From Streptomyces sp. NBC_00690 (lineage in GTDB: Bacteria > Actinomycetota > Actinomycetes > Streptomycetales > Streptomycetaceae): 64,000 nt of DNA. The notes under the pieces are model-generated. The model was not told the origin of the DNA. It saw only the letters and a program-made list of their open reading frames with translations, and did no database searches. This document shows, piece after piece, positions 57,726 to 64,000 of the stretch; position 1 is the stretch's first letter; every line of letters starts with the position of its first letter. The stretch lies in assembly GCF_036226685.1 (NCBI RefSeq), contig NZ_CP109009.1:1798001-1862000 (forward strand), in the 5' to 3' direction. A program made the translations under genes and the position numbers.

Positions 57726-57812
57726 TCAGAAGGCGCACATTCGACACAGACAACGAGCACCGGGCGTCGGGTGCGCCTCGGTCGCAAGGGTGCGGCTGCT
57801 CGTCGTGGTCAT
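57726..57812 (-). CDS. Candidate Cys-rich leader peptide upstream of metNIQ
   Basis: A 28-codon frame starts ATG 57812 (MTTTSSRTLATEAH) and ends GARCLCRMCAF and TGA at 57726, with three Cys and one Met in its last seven residues. A -10-like TTTACT (57825-57820) is 7 bases before the ATG, so the message would be leaderless. Its stop is about 213 bases upstream of metN. The Cys/Met-rich end and position suggest a translation-sensing attenuator of sulfur amino acids; no terminator was clear downstream. Confidence 0.55.
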   Translation of the reverse strand: MTTTSSRTLATEAHPTPGARCLCRMCAF

Positions 57813-57819
57813 GTCGGCC

Positions 57820-57847
57820 AGTAAACCAGATGGTTCCAGCAAGCAAA
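57820..57847 (-). promoter_or_regulatory. Candidate promoter of the leader peptide and metNIQ
   Basis: On the minus strand TTTGCT (57847-57842) and TTTACT (57825-57820) are 16 bases apart; transcription would begin at about the leader ATG. Confidence 0.4.
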
Positions 57848-57851
57848 GAGC

Positions 57852-57872
57852 GCCGTCCGAATAGCGGACGGC
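57852..57872. promoter_or_regulatory. Palindrome upstream of the metNIQ promoter
   Basis: GCCGTCCG-AATAG-CGGACGGC, an 8-bp dyad just upstream of the -35 element; a candidate operator or activator site. Confidence 0.45.
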
Positions 57873-58099
57873 TGCGATATGGGGGCACCTACGACCCCAC
57901 CCCTGGGAAAGTGCCCATCGAAACCGACCTGACCTGCGAAAATTAAGCCCTTCGGCGGATACCTGGGGCATCACCCTCGACCCCGCACTGTGGTCAAGGC
58001 CACGGTGAAGCCGCTGGCCCCGCTCCGCCGACGTGAGGGGCCCGACCTCGCACGGGGTCGCGCGCAAGGGGTCCTCGAACCCGTAATACGCTCGTGGGC

Positions 58100-58459
58100 A
58101 TGCTTGACGCCCTGACGGTCGTGGTCGCCGTGACCGCGCTCGCCCTCGCCGCCTGGTGCGGATACGCGGCCTACCGCGATCAGCCCACCAAGGACTGGCA
58201 CTTCATCGGCATGGCCGTGGTGACCGCCCTGGCCCTGATCCAACTGATCGTGGGCGTGGTGCAGCTGGCCCGGGGCGAGGACGCACGAGACGGCACGGTG
58301 ACGTTCGTCGCCTATCTGATCGGTGCGTTCACGGCGGTCCCGGCCGCCGGTTTCCTCTCGCTCACGGAACGGACCCGCTGGGGCTCCGCCACCGTCGCAG
58401 CGGGTGCAGTGGTGCTCGCCGTGCTGCAAGTGCGGCTCTACGACATCTGGGGAGGCTGA
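58100..58459 (+). CDS. Small integral membrane protein
   Basis: A 119-residue protein with four hydrophobic helices, beginning MLDALTVVVAVTALALAAW. TACGCT 7 bases before the ATG suggests a leaderless message. It lies 2 bases before the next membrane gene, so the two form an operon. Function unknown. Confidence 0.75.
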   Translation: MLDALTVVVAVTALALAAWCGYAAYRDQPTKDWHFIGMAVVTALALIQLIVGVVQLARGEDARDGTVTFVAYLIGAFTAVPAAGFLSLTERTRWGSATVAAGAVVLAVLQVRLYDIWGG

Positions 58460-58461
58460 CC

Positions 58462-58938
58462 GTGTCCGAGCCCGTGGCGGCAAAGCCGCAGACGGAGCAT
58501 TCCACGACGGACCAGCAGCAGCCCGGGGCCCGGACCAGGCTGGTCGCCGGCCCCGGAGTGCTTCTGGTGTGGCTGTACGGCGTGATGTCGGTGGGCGCGG
58601 TGTCGCGTTCCATCTACGAGATCCTCGTCCGCTTCGACACGGCACCGCTGGCCCATACGCTCTCAGCCGTGGCCGCCGTGGTGTACGCGTTCATCACGTA
58701 CACGCTCGTACGGGGCGGTGAGCGGGCCCGCAGGGCGGCGCTCGTGTGCTGCGCCGCCGAACTGGCCGGCGTACTGATCGTGGGCACATGGACCGTGGTG
58801 GAGCCCTCGGCCTTCCCGGACTCCACCGTCTGGTCCACGTACGGCATGGGCTACGTCTTCATCCCGGTCCTGTTGCCAGTGACCGGAATGCTGTGGCTGC
58901 GCCGCGCACGAGGACAGCGCCCGGCGACTAAAGCCTGA
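58462..58938 (+). CDS. Hypothetical four-helix membrane protein
   Basis: A 158-residue protein with a soluble Ala/Gln-rich head of about 25 residues and four membrane segments (GVLLVWLYGVMSVGAVS, LAHTLSAVAAVVYAFITYTLV, ALVCCAAELAGVLIVGTW, YVFIPVLLPVTGMLWL). GTG 58462 has GGAGG upstream. The stop codon lies inside the first unit of a 15-bp tandem repeat. Confidence 0.8.
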   Translation: MSEPVAAKPQTEHSTTDQQQPGARTRLVAGPGVLLVWLYGVMSVGAVSRSIYEILVRFDTAPLAHTLSAVAAVVYAFITYTLVRGGERARRAALVCCAAELAGVLIVGTWTVVEPSAFPDSTVWSTYGMGYVFIPVLLPVTGMLWLRRARGQRPATKA

Positions 58939-59006
58939 GCGTCCCGAGCCTGAGCGTCCCGAGCCTGAGCGTCCCGAGCCTGAGCGTCCCGAGCCTGAGC
59001 GTCCCG
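58932..59006. repeat. 15-bp tandem repeat, five perfect copies
   Basis: AGCCTGAGCGTCCCG repeats exactly five times and begins at the last codons of the upstream gene. The unit contains TGAGC and so supplies stops in one frame. Confidence 0.95.
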
Positions 59007-59026
59007 CGGGCCGGGCTGGCGTCCGA

Positions 59027-59530
59027 TCAGGCGCTGGTCACATAGCCCAGCGCGGACGCGCCCTTCTCCAGGGTGACCAGGGTCAGACTGGGGCCCACCT
59101 GCTCCCGGGCGACCGGGACATAGCCGCGGCTGCGATACAGCCGGAGGTTGCCCTCACTGCGATGCCCGGTGAATAGCTGGAAGCGTTGGGCGGCGGGTTC
59201 GGTGGCGAAGTGGTCCTCGATGGCGTCCAGGAGTCGTCCGCCCAGACCGTGGCGCTGCATCCGGGGGTGGACGATCAGCTTGGCGATCCTGGCGGTGCCG
59301 TCGTCGTCGACTCGGCCTCGTACGGATGCGACGACCTCGTCCCCGAGGCGTGCCACGAGAGCGTGTCCCTCGGCCAACTCGGCCCGCAGACCGTCCAGGG
59401 ACTGGGTGAGGGGCTCGATCGCGTAGTCGCCGTACAGCTCTGCCTCGCTTTGGTAGCAGAGGTACTGGAGCTTGAGGATGTGCTCCGCGTCCTGGGCTCT
59501 CGCCGCTGAGATCGTCACGCTCATGCCCAT
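59027..59530 (-). CDS. GNAT family N-acetyltransferase
   Basis: A 167-residue acetyltransferase: VTISAARAQDAEHILKLQYLCY at the start, LIVHPRMQRHGLGGRLLDAIEDH at the acetyl-CoA loop and LYRSRGYVPV near the end. ATG 59530 (MGMSV) has GGGAGG 9 bases upstream, which decides the start over ATG 59524. Substrate unknown. Confidence 0.9.
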   Translation of the reverse strand: MGMSVTISAARAQDAEHILKLQYLCYQSEAELYGDYAIEPLTQSLDGLRAELAEGHALVARLGDEVVASVRGRVDDDGTARIAKLIVHPRMQRHGLGGRLLDAIEDHFATEPAAQRFQLFTGHRSEGNLRLYRSRGYVPVAREQVGPSLTLVTLEKGASALGYVTSA

Positions 59531-59589
59531 GTGCACATGCCTCCCGCTCACCCGTCCAGGGCAGTTGTCAGCCGATTGCCGACCGTTGT

Positions 59590-60153
59590 CTACCGCTCCT
59601 TTCCCCCACGGGCAGGAGCTCCAACCTCGACAGCGAGCATTCTGCGCAGACATCCCAGGCAACGGGAACGCATCGGTCCTAGACTTCCCTGTGAGATACC
59701 CAACTCTCCTGCGATTTCGCGGTAAGTAGGGTCATTCGCCGACAACATCGCAGCCAATAGCCGGGGGCAGTCCCCCGGGGTCCGTGCCAGCGCTGCCCAG
59801 ACGGCCCGGCGCCGTTCGGCGCTGAGCAGGGCACCTTCGGGCTCGTGTCCGAGGTCGCCCGCCGGTTCCGGGACCCGCCCGCCGATGGGGCGCTCCCTCC
59901 GTGCGGTACGACGGGACCGGCGCGCCTGGGCACGCACCACCTTCCTCACCCAGCGGGCCGGTTCCGCCGGTGGCCCGCTCTCCCCCAGAGTCTCGAACAG
60001 CCTGAGCCACACCGCCTGTTCGAGGTCGGCCGCGTCCATGCCCGCTGCGGGTGCCTCCGCCGTGGCCTCGGCGTGCACCAGGGGGCGCAAGGCGGCCACG
60101 GCGGAGGCGAGTTCCTTAGGGGGCGTCATGTGGTGCGGGACACCGATGCGCAC
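59590..60153 (-). CDS. Sigma-70 family RNA polymerase sigma-like factor
   Basis: A 187-residue protein with a degenerate region 2 (AADLEQAVWLRLFETLGESG) and a region 4 HTH (DPTYREIAGELGISQGSLGPMRSRCLGCLRRML). The N-terminal part is short and Ala-rich, so it is atypical. GTG 60153 with GGAAA 9 bases upstream is chosen; ATG 60129 is the alternative. A palindrome (60155-60178) sits at its start and may be autoregulatory. No anti-sigma factor is adjacent. Confidence 0.85.
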   Translation of the reverse strand: MRIGVPHHMTPPKELASAVAALRPLVHAEATAEAPAAGMDAADLEQAVWLRLFETLGESGPPAEPARWVRKVVRAQARRSRRTARRERPIGGRVPEPAGDLGHEPEGALLSAERRRAVWAALARTPGDCPRLLAAMLSANDPTYREIAGELGISQGSLGPMRSRCLGCLRRMLAVEVGAPARGGKER

Positions 60154-60154
60154 G

Positions 60155-60178
60155 GCGACGGTTTCCGGGAACCGTCGC
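60155..60178. promoter_or_regulatory. Palindrome at the start of the sigma-like gene
   Basis: GCGACGGTT-TCCGGG-AACCGTCGC: 9-bp arms with a 6-base centre, ending 2 bases before the GTG at 60153 and covering the putative ribosome site. Confidence 0.5.
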
Positions 60179-60198
60179 TGTCACTCGTACGGGGAGGG

Positions 60199-61434
60199 TC
60201 AGCGCGCCCCGCCCGGTCGGCGACCGTCGCGGTAAGCATCGGCGGCCAGGAGGCCCGTGTCCGGGTGATCGGTGAAGATGCCGTCGATGCCGGTGGCGAA
60301 GTAGCGCCGATAGGCGCCGAAGACATCGCCGTATCCATCGGCCGCCCCTCCGGGCGCCCCGGCGTCGTCACGTTGGAAGTCGGCGGGCAGGAAGACGTTC
60401 TCGTTCCGCAGGGTGTACGGGTGGACCACCAGCCCCCGGCGGTGCGCGTCCCGCACCAGCACGGTCGGCTCCCCCAGCTCGCCGTTCGCGCCCTTGGGGA
60501 TGACCAGGTCGAGCGTCGGGCCGATGCCCTGGGCGAAGGAGGCCAACCACGCCAGCCCCTCGGGCTTGACCAGGTCGGCGACGGTGCGCGGGTCGCCCCC
60601 GACGACGAAGTCCCAGGGTCTGCTGGTCGGCCCGGACAGCAGCACCACCCGTGGCGCCGAGACGAGCCGGGCCATCCGTCGCATGCTGTCGGGCTCGAAG
60701 GACTGGAGGAACACGGGAGCGTTGCGCCCGTCGCGGCCATGGCGGCGCAGCAGCCGGGCGAGCCGCTCTTCGAGGCCGAGGCCCAGTTGGCGGAAGTAGG
60801 TGGGGTGCTTGGTCTCGATGTGCAGCCACACCGGGCCACCTCGGCGACGCCCCTCGTCGTTCGCCCAGCGCAGCACTTCGTCGAGGGTGGGGATCGGCCA
60901 GCGTCCGTCGTAGAGCGTGTTGTCGGGGCGGTTGCGGGGGATGCGCTCCTTGGCCCGCAGGGTCTTGAGTTCGGCGAGCGTGAAGTCCTCGGTGAACCAG
61001 CCGGTGAGCCGGGTGCCGTCGATGCTCTTGGTCGTCCTGCGGTCGGCGAACTCGGCGTGCTCCGCCACATCCGTGGTGCCGATGATGTCGTTCTCGTGCC
61101 GACAGACGAGATGGCCGTCCCTGGTGGGCACCACGTCCTGCTCGATGATGTGTGCGCCCATGTCCAGGGCGAGTCGGTAGGCGCCGATGGTGTGTTCGGG
61201 GCGGTAGCCGCTCGCACCGCGGTGGGCGATCACGGTGGGATGCGGCAGGGCGCGGTACGAGCCTCCCCCGTGGTACTGCCGGCCGTCGCGGGCGGCAGCC
61301 GCCGCGGGGGTGGCAGCGGCACTCGGCACGGCAGCCACGGTTGCCGTGCCGAGTGCCGCCGTGGAGAGCACGGCAGCTCCCAGCACCGTGCGCCGCCCCG
61401 GCTTGCTGTCCGGGCCTTCTACTGGCTTGGTCAT
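60199..61434 (-). CDS. Tat-exported glycerophosphodiester phosphodiesterase (GlpQ-type)
   Basis: A 411-residue protein with a Tat-like signal (GRRTVLGAAVLSTAALGTATVAAVPSAAA) and the GDPD fold: IAHRGASGYRPEHTIGAYRLALDMGAHIIEQDVVPTRDG and later HIETKHP. It releases glycerol 3-phosphate and an alcohol from glycerophosphodiesters outside the cell. It is probably the counterpart of S. coelicolor glpQ1, a PhoP-controlled gene; the PHO-box candidate upstream is weak. Confidence 0.92.
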   Translation of the reverse strand: MTKPVEGPDSKPGRRTVLGAAVLSTAALGTATVAAVPSAAATPAAAAARDGRQYHGGGSYRALPHPTVIAHRGASGYRPEHTIGAYRLALDMGAHIIEQDVVPTRDGHLVCRHENDIIGTTDVAEHAEFADRRTTKSIDGTRLTGWFTEDFTLAELKTLRAKERIPRNRPDNTLYDGRWPIPTLDEVLRWANDEGRRRGGPVWLHIETKHPTYFRQLGLGLEERLARLLRRHGRDGRNAPVFLQSFEPDSMRRMARLVSAPRVVLLSGPTSRPWDFVVGGDPRTVADLVKPEGLAWLASFAQGIGPTLDLVIPKGANGELGEPTVLVRDAHRRGLVVHPYTLRNENVFLPADFQRDDAGAPGGAADGYGDVFGAYRRYFATGIDGIFTDHPDTGLLAADAYRDGRRPGGAR

Positions 61435-61552
61435 CGGATTCCTCCCTGGATGCGCACGCTTTCCCTAAAGGTCGTGCGTGCGGGTTTCGGCGCTGTCGAC
61501 GCTAGGAAGTCATCACTTCTCGCAGGAGGACCACGGGCGAACGGAGCGCTAA

Positions 61553-61585
61553 CACACATCAACAGTGAGTATCTGATCCGTGAAC
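61553..61585 (-). promoter_or_regulatory. Weak PHO-box candidate upstream of the GlpQ-type gene
   Basis: On the minus strand three 11-base units (GTTCACGGATC, AGATACTCACT, GTTGATGTGTG) show partial similarity to the PhoP direct repeat GTTCACC-N4. Only the first is good. Confidence 0.3.
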
Positions 61586-61717
61586 CCGATGTGCGATCGG
61601 GCGTTTGCCGCGAGTATCGTCCTCACCTGCGCAGACCACGGCGGATCGGGAGAGGTCCGACAGGGTCTCGCCCAGGCCGCCCACCGCTGCCGTCCCTTCA
61701 TGACACCGGAGGACCCG

Positions 61718-62389
61718 TTGTCCCGCTTGACCCTCATCAAGGCCGTACTAGGACCCATCCTGCGCCTGATGTTCCGTCCCCGCGTGGAGGGAGTGGAGAG
61801 CATTCCCGGGTCCGGCCCCGTCATTTTGGCGGGCAACCACCTGACGTTCATCGACTCGATGATCCTGCCTCTGGTGTGCTCCCGCCCCGTCTACTTCATC
61901 GGCAAGGACGAGTACGTCACCGGGAAGGGCCTCAAGGGCCGGGTGATGGCGTGGTTCTTCATCGGCGTCGGCATGATCCCGGTGGACCGGGACGGGGCTA
62001 ACGGCGGGGTGGCCGCCCTGATGACGGGGCACAGGGTGTTGGAGGAGGGGAGGGTCTTCGGGATCTACCCCGAGGGCACGCGCTCTCCCGACGGGCGGCT
62101 GTACCGGGGGCGCACCGGAATCGCCCGGCTCACCCTGATGACCGGGGCACCCGTGGTGCCGTTCGCGGTCATCGGCACGGACAAGCTCCAGCCGGGAGGC
62201 GCGGGGCTGCCCAGGCCGGGTCGGGTGACCATCCGGTTCGGCAAGGCCATGGAGTTCTCCCGGTACGAGGGCATGGATCGCGACCGCTATGTGCTGCGGG
62301 CGGTCACGGACTCGGTGATGACCGAGGTCATGCGGCTCTCCGGCCAGGAGTACGTCGACATGTATGCGACGAAGGCGAAGGCCGCCTGA
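61718..62389 (+). CDS. Lysophospholipid (1-acylglycerol-3-phosphate) acyltransferase, PlsC-like
   Basis: A 223-residue acyltransferase: LAGNHLTFIDS (NHX4D), YPEGTRSPDGRLYRGRTG (EGTR) and APVVPFAVIGTDKL. It adds the sn-2 acyl chain in phospholipid synthesis. TTG 61718 (SRLTLIKAVLGP) is chosen because GGAGG lies 5 bases upstream; ATG 61700 is in frame but would place that site inside the gene. Confidence 0.92.
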   Translation: MSRLTLIKAVLGPILRLMFRPRVEGVESIPGSGPVILAGNHLTFIDSMILPLVCSRPVYFIGKDEYVTGKGLKGRVMAWFFIGVGMIPVDRDGANGGVAALMTGHRVLEEGRVFGIYPEGTRSPDGRLYRGRTGIARLTLMTGAPVVPFAVIGTDKLQPGGAGLPRPGRVTIRFGKAMEFSRYEGMDRDRYVLRAVTDSVMTEVMRLSGQEYVDMYATKAKAA

Positions 62390-62404
62390 CCGGCACCCAT
62401 ACGG

Positions 62405-62446
62405 CGAGGGCCGGCCCCGTCCGAAGTCGGACGGGGTCGGCCCTCG
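62405..62446. terminator. Bidirectional terminator between the acyltransferase and efflux genes
   Basis: A 19-bp stem with one G-T pair (62405-62423 with 62428-62446) and an AAGT loop between convergent genes. Confidence 0.88.
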
Positions 62447-62465
62447 CGGTATGAGCGGGGCGGGA

Positions 62466-64000
62466 CTAGGGGTGTTCCACCCCGTCCTCCAGTCGCTGCC
62501 CCTTCAGCAGGAACCAGGCCGCGACCGCGGTGAGCAACAGGACCACCGAACCGACCGCTCCGGCGACATGGAAGCCGTCCGCGAAGGCGTTCTGGGCCGA
62601 GGCGAGCAGGGCCGCGCTCTGGTCCTCGGGCAGCGTCTCGACGGCCTGCGCCGCGCCGCCGAGCGAGTCCCGAGCGGCGGCGGTCACCTCGGACGGCACC
62701 CCTTCCGGGACCGGGAAGCCGCGGTAGACGCCGGTCACGATCGAGCCGAGCAGGGCGATGCCGAGGGCCGCGCCGAGTTCGTACGCCGTCTCGGAGACCG
62801 CGGACGCGGCACCCGCCTGTTCCTTGGGGACGCTGGAGAGGATCACGTCGGCGGTCACGGTGAAGGCGAGGCCCGCACCGAGACCACCGAGGAACAGCGC
62901 GAGACCCATGGAGAGCGGCCCGGTCTCCGCGGTCAGCAGGGTGCAGGACGCGAGTGCCAGACCGACCGCCGTCAGCCCGCCCGAGACGGCACTGCGCACG
63001 GACGCCCTGCGGGCGAGGTAGCCGGCGAGCAGACCGGCCATCACCGCACCGATCGCCGCGGGCAGTTCGATCAGCCCCGCCTCCAGCGGCGAGCGCCCCT
63101 GGACCAGTTGCAGGAACTGGGAGAGGAAGAAGACCAGACCGGACAGACCGAGGATGGTCAGCAGGTCGGCGAGGACGGCACCGGAGAAGCCTCGATTGTG
63201 GAAGAGCCGTACGTTCAGCAGGGGCGAGGCCAGGGTCAACTGCCTGCGGACGAACCAGTACAGCGAACCGATGCCGATGACCGCGGCGGCGGCCGAGAGC
63301 ACACCGATGCCGTGGACGGCCATCTCCTTGATCGCATAGACGATCGCGACCATGCCCACCAGCGAGAGGACGACGCTCAGCAGGTCCCAGGGGCCCGGGT
63401 TCGGATTGCGCGATTCGGGCAGCAGCTTGATCCCGACGACCACCAGGACCGCCATGACGGGCAGGTTGATCAGGAAGACCGAGCCCCACCAGAAGTGCTC
63501 CAGCAGGAATCCGCCAACGACGGGCCCCACCGCGGCGCCCGCTGAGGCGGCGGCGCCCCAGATGCCCACGGCGATGCTGCGTTCCTTCGGGTCGTGGAAG
63601 AGGTTGCGGATCAGCGCGAGCGTGGACGGCATCAGGGTGGCACCGGCGACACCGAGCAGCGCCCGCGCTATGATCATCATCTCGGGGCTGGTGGCGTACG
63701 CGTTGAGTACAGAGACCGCGCCGAACGCCACGGCGCCCGTGAGCAGCAACTTCTTGCGACCGATGCGGTCACCGAGGCTGCCCATCGAGATCAGCAGTCC
63801 CGCGATGATGAACGAGTAGACGTCGCCGATCCACAGCAGTTCGGTACCGGACGGCTTGAGGTCCTCACTCAGGAACGGCGTGGCGAGCCCCAGCACCGTG
63901 GCGTCGACCGCGACCAGCAGCACGGCCAGCACCAGTACGGCCAGGGCGAGCCACCGGCCCGGAGCCTTCACGGTCTCCTTCGTCAACTGGATGGTGCCGT
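62466..64000 (-). CDS. DHA2-type MFS multidrug efflux transporter (5' end outside the window)
   Basis: At least 506 residues with about 14 membrane segments. Family motifs are LLVAVDATVLGLATPFLSEDLKPSGTELLWIGDVYSFI, GSLGDRIGRKKLLL and GAAASAGAAVGPVVGGFLL. The reading frame stays open to the right edge (TIQ precedes LTKETVKAPG), so the start is likely a few codons beyond 64000 rather than the TTG at 63986. It resembles S. coelicolor SCO1567 (reported as pqrA, paraquat efflux), which would be followed by a TetR regulator. Confidence 0.93.
   Translation of the reverse strand, partial: GTIQLTKETVKAPGRWLALAVLVLAVLLVAVDATVLGLATPFLSEDLKPSGTELLWIGDVYSFIIAGLLISMGSLGDRIGRKKLLLTGAVAFGAVSVLNAYATSPEMMIIARALLGVAGATLMPSTLALIRNLFHDPKERSIAVGIWGAAASAGAAVGPVVGGFLLEHFWWGSVFLINLPVMAVLVVVGIKLLPESRNPNPGPWDLLSVVLSLVGMVAIVYAIKEMAVHGIGVLSAAAAVIGIGSLYWFVRRQLTLASPLLNVRLFHNRGFSGAVLADLLTILGLSGLVFFLSQFLQLVQGRSPLEAGLIELPAAIGAVMAGLLAGYLARRASVRSAVSGGLTAVGLALASCTLLTAETGPLSMGLALFLGGLGAGLAFTVTADVILSSVPKEQAGAASAVSETAYELGAALGIALLGSIVTGVYRGFPVPEGVPSEVTAAARDSLGGAAQAVETLPEDQSAALLASAQNAFADGFHVAGAVGSVVLLLTAVAAWFLLKGQRLEDGVEHP

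Overview
The window is a 64-kb piece of a high-GC actinobacterial chromosome, almost certainly Streptomyces. Codon third positions are nearly all G or C, GTG and TTG starts are common, a complete SsgB (a morphogenetic protein confined to sporulating actinomycetes) is present, and the gene order matches, as I recall it, the conserved core region around relA in Streptomyces coelicolor (roughly SCO1512 to SCO1567). No insertion sequence, prophage, CRISPR array or rRNA operon was seen, and most of the window is vertically inherited core.

Bases 1-24000 hold a block also found in mycobacteria. On the minus strand, read right to left, these are thrS; a HIT-domain nucleotide hydrolase; the phosphatidylinositol mannoside genes (pgsA-type CDP-alcohol transferase, acyltransferase, pimA) as an overlapping run followed by a LemA-like membrane protein; pdxS-pdxT (pyridoxal phosphate); yebC; ruvC-ruvA-ruvB (Holliday junction resolution); yajC-secD-secF (protein export); apt; and relA (stringent response). 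An EF-G2-type GTPase, a large membrane protein and a potassium channel lie on the plus strand between them.

Bases 24000-36800 are a mixed stretch: an unknown protein paired with a DUF4365 (PD-(D/E)XK-like) protein, a DEDDh exonuclease, two isolated tRNA-Val(CAC) genes, large and small membrane proteins, the sporulation gene ssgB with a probable stress-sigma promoter, a CGNR zinc-finger protein, a DsbA-family protein, and pabC/pabB for p-aminobenzoate. Bases 36980-37430 carry five tRNA genes (Gly, Cys and three Val).

Bases 37500-54400 contain small Streptomyces-type proteins, a Ser/Thr kinase, an RNA methyltransferase and cobalamin/siroheme genes (cobA, an unusual BluB-CobT fusion with a very long low-complexity N-terminus, and cobL). 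Between cobA and cobT sits an AraC/VOC pair plus a UvrA-like ABC ATPase. Bases 54700-57900 are the methionine importer metN-metI-metQ, preceded by a Cys-rich 28-codon upstream ORF that looks like a leaderless attenuator peptide. The right end carries small membrane proteins, acetyltransferases, a sigma-like factor, a Tat-exported glycerophosphodiesterase, a PlsC-type acyltransferase and an efflux pump cut by the window edge.

Many gene ends, especially convergent pairs, carry very long near-perfect hairpins (16-29 bp stems). The strongest leads for new biology are the metNIQ leader peptide, the 29-bp hairpin after ssgB, the palindrome between ssgB and its divergent neighbour, and the DUF4365 pair.
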